Source of the DNA: Kryptolebias marmoratus
Taxonomy: Eukaryota; Chordata; Actinopteri; Cyprinodontiformes; Rivulidae
Length of the DNA: 64,000 bases
Reading direction: 5' to 3'
Assembly (NCBI RefSeq): GCF_001649575.2
Contig: NC_051445.1
Coordinates: 8,614,561 to 8,678,560 of the forward strand
The notes below the pieces were generated by a model. The model did no database searches, was not told the DNA's origin, and saw nothing but the letters and a program-made list of their open reading frames with translations. The first letter of the stretch is position 1, and each line of letters begins with the position of its first letter. The position numbers and the translations under genes were made by a program. This document shows, piece by piece, positions 1 to 12,500 of the stretch.

Positions 1-3000
1 CTGGGTCCAGTTGCTGGGAAACGGGAACGGAAAGAAGTCCAAAAACGCCGATCCACGTGGAACACATCAGTGTTGTTGACCCGCACGCTAAATCTTAAAA
101 AAAGAAGAAAAAAAAACCCATACAGCACTGACTAAGAAGATCCTTTTATCTGATAGCTTAATAATCTAAATGTGTTTAAGTTAAACAAATGCTTTTTATC
201 TTTTGTTTATGATAAAAAAATATTCATGTTCTGCTAATCCAGTTTTTTTATCTACATTCATTTGACTCTTACTTTAACAATTTACTATATTATGAATAGA
301 GGATTACACAAAATATCACATATCAAATGTTTTTGAAAGATTGAAACACTAATGTTCTTTCACTCGCTCATGTAACAATGTGTATTTCATTATTCAGTAT
401 GCATAAATATGCGCGTACCTAGCAGTGGTAGGCCGGTGACCTCCGTAGACTAACAGTGTCCTGGATGGGCTGTGGAACACCATGGAGTGACCAGCAGAGG
501 CGGGAGGTTTGCCACCGGTGGGCTGAACGGTTTCCCACCGCCCTGAACCATGCAAGCCAAAACGATACAGAGTCGAGAAAAACATATCCTCCTCTGTGCG
601 ACCTGGGAAAGAAATTTAGGTAAGATTTATTTCTTTAATAATTAAAAGCAACACACAGCCTGTAATATCAAGCTCACCTCCAAACACATAGAGATAACTG
701 TCAACCACTGCTGCAGCGTGATTCGCCAGTTTGGGAGCACCTCGTGAACTGGAAAATCCGAGCTGCTGCCAGTCATCTTGGAGTGGCCGGTACATCCAAA
801 CATCATTGGCCAGGGAGCCGTTAGCTAGTTCTCCTCCAAAAATAACCATGTTACCCATGTACTCCACAGCTGTGTGGGAATGACGAGCCAACTAATAGAA
901 AACAGCCAAAGAAAGCAGAAAATAATATAATAACACAAATATTAAACAATAAATGTGAGATCTGAAATTTGTGATATTTTACATATACTTCTAAAACAGG
1001 TGATTATTTCAGAAAATAACATAAATTTTACAAACACTAACCTAATTATTGTAAAGTTTTTATTTACACAATCAGCCAGCAGTTAATTTTTAACCAAGCA
1101 GATATTAACTACAAACTACTTACAGGAGAATGGCCATAAGACCTGCTTTCCCATTGGTTGGATGTGAAATTGTATTTGATCAGGTCACCAAGTGCTCTGT
1201 TCAGATCGAACCCTGCACATAGAAGATGAGAAATATTCAAAATCAAAAGGACTGTCAGACACTTTAAAACGATACCAGTCAAACAAAGGACAACAGCCTT
1301 ATTCAGGAACTTTGATGAATGTTAAATTAAAAAAAAGAAAGGCAGACATGTTTTACAAGTGTGTAAAAAATGGGAGAAAAAGTGAGTGTGTTCTCTAAAT
1401 ATTAAAAAAGGAATCACTGATCTTCTTCTGTGTTTTATACCCACCACCGAACAAATACATGGCTCCGGTTGAGGACAGGTACACGCCAGCAGAACCTGTT
1501 CTCGGAGGTGTGTGGGGGTTTCCCTCACTCACACGCCACCACTGGCCTGCCCCGCTGTCATCATGGAGACCCAGCTGGCAGCTGTGGCCCAAAAAGCCTG
1601 GGTTACACTGACAGCGTTCTCCTTTCTGAAACAAATCATAAAAGGCAGTCCATTAAAAACAAAACAATAAACTGGGAGACTTACTCAAAGCTTTCTCAGT
1701 GAAAGACAATTAACATTTTTGTGTACCTTGTCACATTGGCCATTCAAGGAACAAGCCTGGGAACACAGAGGAATTGTGCAAGATGTTCCGCCCCAACCCA
1801 GATGACAGTGGCACTTTGACAGGGTGGAATCACAGCGGCCATGTCCACCACAGGCTCCAGGGCAAACTGAGAAGGTGTAGGTTGCATTAAAGCCCAGGAG
1901 GTTGTAATTAGCATCACTGAAGAGATGGATGAGCATCTGAAAAAAAAAGATAAAAAAGGAAAACAGGTGATTAGTTACTTCAATCAAACCGAAAATGCTA
2001 AAAACAGCTGAAGTTAAGTTCTTATTATGTTACCTTGCCAGACTTTGCTTCGATTGGTTCAGGCAAAGAGTTGCCACTCAGGCTGGCAAGAAGAGGGCTC
2101 TGATAGGAGTCACCATCATACACAAACAAGTAGTCGTAGGTACACTCTGTGTCCATAAAGGTGAAATTTAAGACGATGAAGTGATTGTTGCTGGGAGCTG
2201 AAAAATAAGAAAAACTTCCAGTGTAATTAATCCCAGTCGAGAGCTGCCTGCTAAAAATAAAAAAGAGAGAGCACAGCAAACTGTTTTAGGCTGTCCTACC
2301 TTTGATAAGCCACTCGCAGTTCCCATTGACAGAGTAGTTTCCCGGTCCATCTGTGACGTAACCCGGGGGTCCCCTCAGCACTTGTCTGTGGCCCTTGCAG
2401 TCGCCTGCCTGGCATACAGGTGACTTGGCTGACAGGAGAGCCACTACAATGAGGATGGAGACAGGGATGGGGGAGGCCATCGCTGGCACTGCCTGAATGA
2501 GGGGAAAATGGAGGGACAGAATAAAACACACATCTAACAAAACAAGAATTGGTGAAGATATGCTGTAAATATGTGGCACTACAGTGGATCACCTGATCTA
2601 CACAAGAGGTTGAATGGCAGGTTTTGTGATGGAAATCAGAAAACAACTTCGTGTGGCCCTGAAGAACCCACTACTCGGTTGCACAATTTTGTTTTGCTGC
2701 CTGATCTCATTTGGAGTCTAAATGATCCACTTAAATAATGCACTACAAACGCTCCAATTATCATGAAGAAAATCGAGGCAGCCTCTAAAACAGATAGTGA
2801 TTCTAATGTAGCTGTTAGCCAGATGGTTAATACAACGGCACGAATCTCAGAAATAAAAGCACACCGAGAAATTATTTTTGTTTGTTTGTCAAGATATAAA
2901 AATACAAAAATAAACATTAACACAGCTGTCTGGAGTTGCATTGGTTGCAGCACATCAGCTAAGCAAGAAGGCAAATGATAACAGAGAGGGAGAAAAAAAG

Positions 3001-3149
3001 ATGGGCTCCCTGCAGGGTATCATAACAAAGCTAACAGAGAAGGGTTCGCTAAGCTAGCTGACAGAAAACCGTTAACCCCCCGGAGCCGTTATGTTATTAA
3101 TTAGATTTTATCATCATATACTTACCGATTCCCGTCTCTTTGGGCCCAT
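1..3149 (-). CDS. megf8: megf8, 5' exons (partial)
   Basis: N-terminal part of multiple EGF-like domains 8, a large type I membrane protein that in mammals works with MGRN1-type E3 ligases to tune Hedgehog and BMP signalling. Exons read on the minus strand: 3126-3149, 2300-2492, 2034-2197, 1727-1936, 1445-1625, 1124-1212, 678-891, 419-602 and 1-93 (cut by the window edge). All have GT-AG borders and phases that add up. They encode a signal peptide, a CUB domain (CEWLIK, DTECTYDYLFVYDGD), two EGF-like modules (CGGHGRC, CQCNPGFLGHSCQ) and the first kelch blades (FGGELANGSLANDVW, GHSMVFHSPSRTLLVYGGH). The mature start AGDCKGHRQVL and SDANYNLLGFNA are as I know them from mammalian MEGF8, which separates it from attractin. 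The first exon adds an in-frame ATG in strong context (ACCATGG), giving 12 residues before the Met at 2480 where the signal peptide starts. Which Met is used is open. Confidence 0.93.
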
Positions 3150-4668
3150 GGTGATTTACATCGTCGCCGGGCCTTCTAAGGTAAGCAGCCGCCCGGGGCT
3201 AACTTAATGTTTTGGCGAGGGCTGAAAGCTGACAGCTAGCTAACCTAGCTAGCTGCTACCGACCGTAAGCGACTGCGGAGGGCGGAGGCTGCAACACGGG
3301 GCTCCTTGCTAGCTGCCCGCTAGCCAAATCCAGATGCGCAGTCGTCAGCGGCTGCAGAGTGCCATAATAAATCATTCCTCAGTGCAACTGTGAAATATTA
3401 GTGTTTTAGGAGAAGCTGTCAGCTAGCTACGTAAAATCTTAACTACGGACGCGTAACACCGCACATTACTATTTTATGCCTGTAATGTAACCGGCTTTAG
3501 CGACTCCTACTGCCCGGGTTGTGTTCAGTACAGATGCTGTTGTTTGGGTGTTTGGGAATCGCGTGCCCGTCGCAGGAACGCGCATCGCATTTTTTGGCAA
3601 TTATGATTTTGTCAGGTTGCATCCCCTGCTAACTTGGAGAAATAAAGAGTTCGGAATGATTTCAGCTTTTCTACATAACCACACTTGTTCTCTGAGCTAA
3701 TGGTATGAGGAAAATATTTGGGGACAACAGACAGGAGATGCAGATATTGGCAGGCTCAGTATTTGCTTTGTTAAAAAATGCATCTCCTCCTCTATCAAAG
3801 GAATAGACAGGTCTGGGTGATCCAATGCTTTAACTATTATGGTGTTGATAGAAAAAGCGAGGAATTGCAACACAGCAGAGAACATATTCAGCACTGACCA
3901 ATGAATAGTTTCAGTAGGTATAAATTATAAAACAAAAACAACAGATTTCAGTTGATTTATTATAAATTGTTATGGCTATAACATGCATGTTTTAGGAGTG
4001 AATGTAAAAAGGTCACAGCACATCTTTTATAAAGGCAGGTGTTTCCTGATAAGACAGGTCTGAAAGTGACAACAGATCAAGGAATCTGAACATGTAAAAA
4101 GAACTCAAACAAGAAACTGAAGTTAATTTTTTAAAGTTATTAATGTTGATTTTAAATGAAAAAAAAACAACTACCAAAATAAATTTAAAGACAAACAGTT
4201 AATATCCAAAAATAGTATGAAAACATGCTCTTTTTTTTTTTTTTTGGTATTTTTCAGATATTAATCACAATCCACAAGATCATGTTTTCATTTAGTCAAA
4301 CTGCATCACCATCAACCACCATAAATGGCTTTTGCCATTATTTTATCAAATATATTTTGGCTTCACACTACCAGGTAAAAGCGCACAAATATTTCTCAAT
4401 TGAGTTTCTTTTAGCGAAGGCACAAAAGCAGAAACTGGTCTTCATTATCGTAGATGACCATTAAATAGTGTCATGCTTTGAAAACATCTCAAAGTCTGCA
4501 GTTTCCTTTTATGGTTGTAAGCACATTAATCATTTGTAGCATCAATAAATCAATAAATCTCATCTTCATTCTGATCGTTCATACATATTTGTAAACTACT
4601 TGTTTGGTAAAGTGTTTTTGAGCTGACAAGTTCTTAATTTAATTAAAGAAAAGGAAGTGGTTTGAATA
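3150..4668. other. megf8 5' flank and intergenic stretch
   Basis: Upstream of the first megf8 coding exon lies a GC-richer, CpG-containing stretch to about 3600 with many GCTAGC-type words; it probably holds the 5' UTR and promoter. No TATA box is evident. From about 3660 to 4668 the sequence is AT-rich with no credible exon or repeat that I recognise. Confidence 0.4.
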
Positions 4669-4674
4669 TTTATT
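4669..4674 (-). terminator. poly(A) signal for the TRIM gene
   Basis: TTTATT on the + strand reads AATAAA on the minus strand, about 55 bases beyond the TRIM stop codon. Confidence 0.5.
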
Positions 4675-4729
4675 TTAAAATATGCAGCTTCAGGTAAGTA
4701 AGCCTCTCTCTCTGTGATGTTATGTTTTT

Positions 4730-7700
4730 TTATGACGTGTGCACAGCCATTTTTCCAGGAGCCAGAATCATAGGAGTAGTATGGAGCCCGGGGCCAAAAA
4801 TCGGATACAACATTTCTTCAAATTTGTGTGAGAGAGTGACCAAGTGCTTTTCTCTGCCCCCGTCCCAAAATGACACCTCTCCCTTTTCTATATTTAGCTT
4901 GACGCGGATCTTTTCGGGACACTGCTGCACCGTTAGCTCCGTCCGGTCAGGTGCAGTGAAGGCGGTGTACACCCCTTTACTCAGCCCGATTGCCCACACA
5001 CCACGACTTGTTGAGAGCGTGAACTTCTTCTTGCGGGTGACAGTCTCTTTGCACACTCCCAGAATCCACTTGGGGTTGTCACCGACGATAACGTCCCACT
5101 TGTACTTGCCGGAACTGTAACCTTCAGCACCGAGGACGAAGACGCAGGGATCGAAGCGCTCGAGGTTTTCGGGGACGGTCAGGCGCTCTGAGCTCTCCTT
5201 CACAGTGGTGAGATCAGCATTCAACGACAGCCATGGAGAGGCTGAGTTTGGATCCAGCACAACTGGATCTGCACACACAAAAACACCATTTTGTTGTTAA
5301 TTTCTCATAAAAATACATAAACATTTTGACTGTCTTAGACAAAGACAGTAGAATGCTTGTTGTACCATAATTCCAGTCATGTTTTTTTCCCCCCTTTTTG
5401 TTCAGATTGTGTCAAAACCAAACTTTTTCCTCTCACTGAGTAATACTTACAATATTTGACATGAGCTTTCATTTCCTTCCATATGTTGTACCTCAGAGCG
5501 CCAACATGCTTGCCCATGTTCAAAAGGGAGTCGAAAAGAAAGCTAGGCTCAGGTTCAGTCCACTGGGCTCTACAGCAGACACAAGGATAAATCACTAAAA
5601 TACAACACATCTGTAAAATGTGAATCCCTAAATTGATTTTATTCCAATATTTGACAAGCATACAAATGTTTTTTATATTGAACTTATTGATTTCTATATA
5701 AATATTAAGATATGCTGAGAAGTATCTTACTTTCTTTTTATATTCTGGAAATTCTGCAACAAAAAAAGAGAGATTGACATTGATTTGATGAGAGTTTTGA
5801 AATAAAATGAACTGTCAGATATAAACCAAGGTGGGGCGCGCTGCCTTTGCTTACCCGTAGAAGTGGCAGATCCTCATTGCCCATCTCTTTCTTCAGAGAA
5901 TCGATGAGCTCTTTTAGACTTTCGATGTCCTTTTGTACATCATCAGACATTCTCTGTATGGAGTTGATCTTGTCCCTCTCCTCAGTGGACAAATCATTTA
6001 GTCGCTTCGTTTCTTCATCATAAAGCACCTTGTGGAGCTTTTCAAATTCTGCCTTGATAGTTTTCTCTGCTTCTCCAGCCTGATACTGTAACAAGTCAAA
6101 GGAAAAAATTAAAACGATGTAGATGATTTGTCTTGTTATACACATAAATGTATGGACTATAACACTCAAAATTTTCATTTCCTGTTCCTACTATCAGTTT
6201 AGATCCTCAAGTCTTGTTGCGTTTTTGTAACACAATCTTTGACTCATGAATCATTAATCAGTTTAATAATTATACACACAAATGTAATGTGAACGTCGTG
6301 AGACATGGCAGTAACTTTACCTTGATATATTCCACTGCATTGCTGAACTTCTTAGTCATGTTTTTGTACGATTCCACTTTCTTTTCAAAAATCTGGACTT
6401 TGTAGCCAAGCTCCTTCTGCAAGTGGTCAACAAAGAAACGAGACCTGCTTTAGACAAGAGACCAGAGCTGTGCCAAAATAAGAGTAAAACTCATTTCCAA
6501 TCCAGTTTCACAGTTTAAAATATTACCCACAAGTTTCCAGAAAAGAAAACCTGAAATTTGCCCTTTTTGTTGAAAGAATTTACAGGAATGTGAACCAGTT
6601 ATAATTGAAGTAACTGATGGATAAAATAATTCAAATAAAATGAAAAAACAAAGCAAAACTCTGCTAAATACACTTTATGAACATGTAGGGCACTGAAAAA
6701 GATACACGTTTGCTAGGTTACTTTAAAAAAATATCAACATTTACAGTAGAATAATGCACTCACTTAATTGTTTGACTCTTTGGGCCTAAAAAGCCTAGAA
6801 AATCATCAAGTTTTCCCTTATTTGTAATGATGTGACATACAAATATACAAGTTGAAAACTTGTAAGGTCTACTAGTTAATGAAAGGAATAGCATTCAAAA
6901 ACTGAATTACCTAAAATCATCATTCTGAATCAACAATTTGTTGAAGAAATGTTGATCTTTAGAGTGCATTTTTTAATCCGCTGTGTTTAAATTAAACAAA
7001 TGTTACTATGAAGCCAAGTTCATGTGCTTTTTTATGTGGACTGGAAAAGTCTCACTGAGCCTTCAGTGCACAACCACACTGAAAACATTAGTACATAAAA
7101 TGAAGCAGAAGGTTCTTGCACTCTTGATGACACACAATAGGACTTTGATCAACCAGCCTTCACACTAAATAGCATGATCTTTGCCTGCCAATCAATTTAA
7201 ATCAATTCAGTTAGCAGTATTTAAATAGCGCCAATTCACAACGAAAGTCCTCTCAGGGCACCATGCAACAGAAATCATAAATCCAGTTCAAATCCTATTA
7301 TAATACAACACGTTCACATACGGAACATTATGAAATGCCAATTATCAAAAGTTTTATATCGATCTATCCATTCTTTGCACTTCTTCAGTCTAACATTCTC
7401 ACATACAAATATTGATGCCACATCATGGCCTGAGTTTAACTTTCCACTGCAGGAAAACTGAAAACTTGTTCACTTGTTTTAACCCAGGATCAACCCTTTG
7501 CTCTAACTAGTGAGCCAAACAGTGAAGGAAGTCTGTAAGTTGTTCTACAGCAGAAAAACTAATCAGCAAATGGAGGAATTTCAGTTCAGCAGGTCTAATT
7601 ACTTCTGCTTCAGGCAATGAGGCCGGCTGCTGTTCATTCTTAGATTGCGTAATATATATATTCCTATATTAGTCAACCTGCTGCATGGGCACTTTTTGTC

Positions 7701-8185
7701 GTGGTTTTAAAGTATCTGGCTGAGGGAGCCATATTGTTGTTTGAACTCGGTGCCTGTACCTTGCATATGTTCGTGCCTTCTTTCAGCGGCCACAGTCGGT
7801 GCGTGTTATGCAGGGCCACGCAATCCACGCACACGGGGCCCTCATCCTTCTCGCAGTAGAGCTCCAGCGGCTTCAGGTGCAGGTTGCAGCAGGTTTCCTC
7901 CTCGATGGCTCGACTCGGGGGGACTCGCCTGTTGGGCTGCTTGAGGAAAGTCACGGAGGCGTCGTTGAGCGCGCGGTTCGGGATGGCGCTCCCCTCCCTA
8001 AACTCGACCCTGCACACCGGGCACTTGCTGCTGAAACGCGAGCTCTTCGCCAGACACTCCCGGCAGAAGCTGTGAGTGCATGGCAGCAACATGGGGTCCT
8101 GGAAGACGCCCTGACACACGGGACAGGTGAGGTCCTGCTGGAGAGGGAGCGTGTCCTCTGACATCTCCTCGTCCATGTCAGCCAT
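4730..8185 (-). CDS. TRIM family E3 ubiquitin ligase (RING, B-box, coiled coil, PRY-SPRY)
   Basis: Complete six-exon tripartite-motif gene, of the kind named zinc-binding protein A33-like or TRIM35-like in fish; likely an E3 ligase with a role in innate immunity. Exons on the minus strand: 7760-8185, 6321-6416, 5855-6085, 5731-5753, 5451-5569 and 4730-5268, giving 477 residues. The 96-bp, 231-bp and 23-bp middle exons are the classic TRIM arrangement, which supports the model. Exon 1 carries a C3HC4 RING (CPVCQGVF, CTHSFCRECL, CPVCR) and a B-box 2 (CNLHLKPLELYCEKDEGPVC). Exons 2-3 are coiled coil. Exon 6 is PRY-SPRY (VVLDPNSASPWLSL, the LDP motif; YSSGKYKWDV; KWILGVCKE). The start is the ATG at 8185 in a GCCATGG context; an in-frame GTG 12 bases upstream was not used. 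The exact orthologue is unclear because this family has expanded lineage by lineage in fish. Confidence 0.88.
7195..7400. repeat. candidate dispersed teleost repeat in TRIM intron 1
   Basis: The stretch around 7210-7330 (AATAGCGCCAATTCACAAC, then CAGTTCAAATCCTATTATA) resembles a widespread fish interspersed repeat known to me from many intronic sequences. It is diverged and I cannot name the family. Confidence 0.4.
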
Positions 8186-8441
8186 GGCTCCAAACACGGC
8201 CCCGGCCTGCTTTCAGTTTAAAACGGAACGGAAACACTCGATGGGATGTCTCTCACGCCCTCACGCGTTTGACAAGACCTAAAAACAATTAAACAATTAA
8301 TCTAAGAACAGATAGAGAGTATAAAAACACGTCCGTGAAACTATTTTTACCCTGCGCTGTAGGCTCCCGAGTTTCTTTTACTTCAAAGTTCACTTCCGTG
8401 TTTCTGTGACGGGCAGAAAACACCAGCTGTGTTTTTACAAC

Positions 8442-8456
8442 ACTGCCCCCTAGCGG
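8442..8456 (-). promoter_or_regulatory. CTCF-like motif
   Basis: The minus strand reads CCGCTAGGGGGCAGT, close to the vertebrate CTCF core (CCASYAGRKGGCRS) with one mismatch. It lies about 260 bases upstream of the TRIM start codon. Binding is not shown. Confidence 0.4.
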
Positions 8457-8538
8457 ATGAGGAGGTTCTGACCAAAATCTTACTGACTACACAAAGAGTT
8501 TCTGAACTACGAGACTTGAGGCCTTCCTTTATACAGTA

Positions 8539-8718
8539 GTAGTGGTGTCCAACCCTGGTCTTGGAGGGCCACTATCCTGCATGTTTAAGATGTTTCTTTG
8601 TTTTAAACCTGATTTGAATGAATGATTAACAGGTTTCTGCAGAACTTGAAGACCTGCAGGGAAACATTTGAAACATGCAGGATAGTGGTCCTCCAGGACC
8701 AGGATTAGACACCACTGC
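8539..8718. mobile_element. fold-back MITE
   Basis: The two ends are near-perfect inverted repeats of about 46 bases: AGTGGTGTCCAACCCTGGTC on the left, and AGTGGTGTCTAATCCTGGTC when the right end is read on the minus strand. Both then continue through a shared CCACTATCCTGCATGTTT. The spacer has no coding sequence, so this is a non-autonomous DNA element. A related palindrome with similar ends is at 59721-59869. Confidence 0.75.
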
Positions 8719-9453
8719 TTTTAGTCATGCACTTATTCTTACACATAAGATTATTAATTTTTTCTATATTTTAATAAATTATGGACCACTACTTTTTGTT
8801 CTTAAAGTTCACATTTTTAGATCAAACTGTAAAGGGTTATTAAAGATTACAAATATAATACTGTGTTTTTTGCTTTTACATATCTTGACTCTTTTTAAGA
8901 ATTTGTATTCATTATTTTTTAGTCTAAGAGTCCCTCTGCTCCTCTTTACAGCAAACATTTGCGTGGGAGTGTGTGTGTGTCTACAGAGCCTTGTAAAGGA
9001 TATGTCGAGGTGGGAGAAACAAAAACAAACAAACAAAAAAAACAATGATTTTGCTTTCCCTTGCAATACTATTGTTTCACCTTGGGCTGGACTGATTGAT
9101 TGAATTTATACAGTAAAAATAATTCACATACATATTTTAATGGAACATGCATTAAAATACTTGGCTGACACAAGTATTTGTTTTGTACTTTTGCACAGGA
9201 TCTTCTGTTGCACCAAATAAACATTCAGTGCTGAAGTAGGGTTTGGCAGGAGAGCTGTTGAACACACATGTGGGAAATAATCAGTGTTCCTTACACGATT
9301 TCAGAGCTAGAGGTTAAACAATAATATTGCAAGGTCATTCAATAATGTGTATTTTTTTTCTGACATATCCATTATTTGACTTCATATGTGTCTTATAACA
9401 TAAAGCCAATCATAAAACACTCCAAAAAACAATTTTGGGGAAAAAAATACAAC
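8719..9453. other. intergenic, nothing recognised
   Basis: AT-rich sequence with a short GTGTGTGT run near 8970. I see no exon with plausible splice sites and no element I can name. Confidence 0.4.
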
Positions 9454-10599
9454 ATCAAAACCAGGGGTGGACATTAGCACCCGTCACCGGCCAAATGTGG
9501 GTAAATATTTGAAGTGGCGGGTGAATTTGATCAACACACACGCCACTGTGGCGGGTTGGCAATTTGAACAGAAAAGGTGTTATTTGTCCTCTTGACATAT
9601 AGGGGGCAGCAATGTGCTAGAGTTGCTGCTAAATGCAAGAAGGAGAAAAGTTTAGCAGACACTCTTTACCAGTTGGTGGCGGTATTGATTCCTTCAGTTG
9701 TTTACCAACCACCAATAAAAATCAAGAAGAAGTAGAACCAATTTGAGGAGTAGCATTAGCAATGTGGTGGAACATTTCGGGAGTTAAGCGGGTGCCAGAC
9801 AACAAAAATGTTTTTCAAGAGTAGTCGAAGGAAGAACCGAAAGTTAAACAACGTTTTTTTTAACTAAATCAATGACGTCATGACGTCATGACGTTGGTCA
9901 GTGTGCGTTCGCGCCTACGGCCGGTGTTCTGACGATGTGTGCATCCTCGTCAGATTTTCCTACCGTAGCACGGCTAAACAGCGATGTCTAACGGTCGGTG
10001 CTACCCGTTAAAAACTGCTACCGTCATGTTTACAAATCGAAAACTATCCCGGTTTGCGTTAATGTTAAATATCATCGGATACTGAAGTGGAAGCTTAGGA
10101 GTTATGCTTAGCATAGCATTGGAACAATTTATATCCCCGACGAAAACCTTTCTAAAATCACAAAAATCACTTCCTTCATCAGAATATCCTACCTGTTAAA
10201 TATAAGCGGGTAGCACAAATAGATCTATGCATTAAAAGCAGCAAGTGTCTGAAAAACATTACAACTTACATACAAAAACTTACAAACGCCCCCCCAAAAA
10301 CTTCAAAAACACTCCACAGAAATAAATTTTACTTGTCTGAATTTTTTATGTACAGATATGCATCTTTTAATGGTTTAAAATAAAAAAAAATAAAATAAGA
10401 AAAATCTAGTTATTTCCATGCAGTGTCCAGAAAGAGGTGTTGTTCAGCTTGTAGGGCACCACAACTGCTTCCACCCACCTCCATCATCATCATTATATGA
10501 CATTACTTTTTGTCACAACAAAAAATAGTGGCTGGTAAAATATTTGAGTGGCTGGTAAAAACTTTAATAAAAAATTTAATTTCCACCCCTGATCAAAAC
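9454..10599. mobile_element. non-autonomous hAT transposon with 8-bp target duplication
   Basis: The element spans 9462-10591 (1130 bp). It starts CAGGGGTGGA and ends TCCACCCCTG, perfect 10-bp terminal inverted repeats of hAT type. It is flanked by identical 8-bp direct repeats ATCAAAAC (9454-9461 and 10592-10599), the target-site length expected for hAT. Subterminal GTGGCGGGT / GTGGCTGGTAAAA words recur near both ends. No long open reading frame remains, so it would need transposase from elsewhere. The perfect target duplication suggests a fairly young insertion. Confidence 0.85.
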
Positions 10600-11685
10600 A
10601 AGTTTTTACAAAACACTGTCACATCCAAGACTATACAGCTATTTAGGAAACAATATTTTTACAAAATCATAAAACAGAAAAAACATTAAAATGTTTTGAG
10701 ACAAGTGTATTTCTAAATGTTGAGCTTTTCATTTAGTTCTGGTTTGTAAAATGTTAATTTTTTTTAAAATAAAATTTCAGTTTGATGTTTGCTTTAATAA
10801 AACTTTCAAATAAATAGTTTTTTATTCTTTAATTTTATATATATATTTTACAGTTTCCTTGATGGAAATTCCTTCAACAGATGGTGCTAGAGTATCTTTC
10901 TGTAGTTTTGCAGCTCGTGCCACAGAAAGTTAGTGAATGTGGTAAAACACAGTCACTTTCTACTCAGCGGGGTTGATGTGTGGGCAGGCGTACTTTTAAA
11001 GATCCCTGTAACTATTTAAAGAGGAATCAAAACCATTAAGAGCGTAATGTAAAAAATTGACACAGCTGCTACTTTGGACTGCTCTGTAGTAGCAAAAAAA
11101 TCTAACCTCTAAAAATCTAGTGATTTAATTTTGAATCAGGGAAACATCGTTATAATTTATTTTAGCTTGTTAACAGCATAAAAGTGAAAACGCTTTCACA
11201 GAAGTATCATTACTTTTCATAATATTGCATCCTGCTTATCATTTACAATTTTTAATCCTAATTTTTACAAGAAACTGGAGAGAGGTGTAAGTGAGGGGGA
11301 GAAACCCTCTACTCTGGGTTGCAGCATAGTTTCATGTTGAATCTGGGAATAGCCTCAAAAATATATCTGGTTTCTTGCTTGTTTTGCTTTAGCCCTTTTG
11401 GCCAAAATCAAAGGTTACAGCAACCACAGAGGTGTTACAGTCACTCCACAGCTTTTAACCTAAAAGCATATGGCCTGCATCATCTTCAAGATATGCACAC
11501 AAGTTTGGTCCAACACACATAATTCTTTCACCTTTTTATTCTGTTATCAGTATTTAGAACAAAAAACATTAGTGTGTGCTCCAGCTGAATGACAGAAAAG
11601 ACACAAAAACATAAAACAGATGTAGCTCAGGCAAAATGCATAGCATTATACAAAGCAATAAACCCAAAAGAGGTTGAAAAAACAA
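10600..11685. other. intergenic, nothing recognised
   Basis: AT-rich sequence with several homopolymer runs. No coding exon, RNA gene or repeat family could be supported. Confidence 0.4.
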
Positions 11686-11689
11686 CAAC

Positions 11690-11805
11690 TGGACTTCTAT
11701 TCTGTAGCTACAGACGTTTCACTTCTCGTCCGAGGAGCTTTCTCAATTCGAAATTGAGATTTTTTTTTTTTTACCATGTCCTAGATGACTAAGAATCTAC
11801 ACCAG
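11690..11805. mobile_element. partial MITE related to the copy at 22.9 kb
   Basis: Contains ACTGGACTTCTATTCTGTAG and ACGTTTCACTTCTCGTCC, and on the minus strand GATTCTTAGTCATCTAGGAC. These are the same words, in the same order, as found at 22911-23071. It is a diverged second copy of the same fold-back element family. Confidence 0.6.
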
Positions 11806-12159
11806 CACAAAGCGGTAAAACATTTTCTTGAGTAAAAACAAACAAACAAAAAAAGACAAAGCAAAGAATCCAGCTGTGGTGTGGACAACTTCAATACATC
11901 TGCAGTAAATGTTTGCAGATGTGCCCATCAAGGATATGTAGCTTTTATAGTGAGTCACAAATGACAGAAAGGCTCAAACTGTAAAAAGTATGAACTGAAG
12001 CCTCAACACACCAACTGAGTCCCCAAAATAAAAGAAAATACTTTTATTTAAATGGGTGTGACAGGTTGAGACAGGTAGTCTCATTTGCAATAAGGACCTG
12101 AAACAGTCACAGAGCAACATTAAAGAATAACAACATAACAATCAGAAAGCATTATCTTG

Positions 12160-12500
12160 ACAACTAAAAAGGAGCAAACCTCAAAAGAAGATCAGGTCGT
12201 CTGAAGTAATGATTTTTCCGTTTCCATTTCTGTCCCAATGAGATCAAACTGGACAATTTCAGTTTTTGCTGCAGTGTATTCCAAGAAGACGGAGCAGAAG
12301 AGGAGAAGGCCCCTTTTTCCAAGTTCTTTGCAAACCAATGGGACGCTGAAAGAAAATAATAAATTCCCAGCAACGTAGGCTGTGACTTTTTTAAATGTAG
12401 GTATGAAGGCAGCAGGCCTATGGATTTGTAAATAAAAGTATACCAGTGTAGAAGTGAGTGTAGAGTACAGTGGTGTGTGAGAGGTTTACATTTTGTTATA
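12160..12500 (-). mobile_element. LINE remnant, C-terminal reverse-transcriptase ORF
   Basis: The minus strand encodes short stretches typical of the C-terminal end of fish non-LTR retrotransposon ORF2: YKSIGLLPSYLHL, then FSSSAPSSWNTLQQKLKL and SLISLGQKWK. The frame is interrupted, so this is an old 5'-truncated copy. The clade is not clear to me (L2/CR1-like is the best guess). Confidence 0.6.

Noticed and set aside
1439..1444. Canonical-looking donor GTATAA for megf8 exon 5
   Set aside because: It breaks the reading phase with exon 6; the GTGGGT donor at 1444 keeps FGG-FDL in frame.
8186..8197. In-frame GTG extension of the TRIM protein
   Set aside because: The ATG at 8185 has a strong Kozak context; vertebrate genes rarely use GTG.
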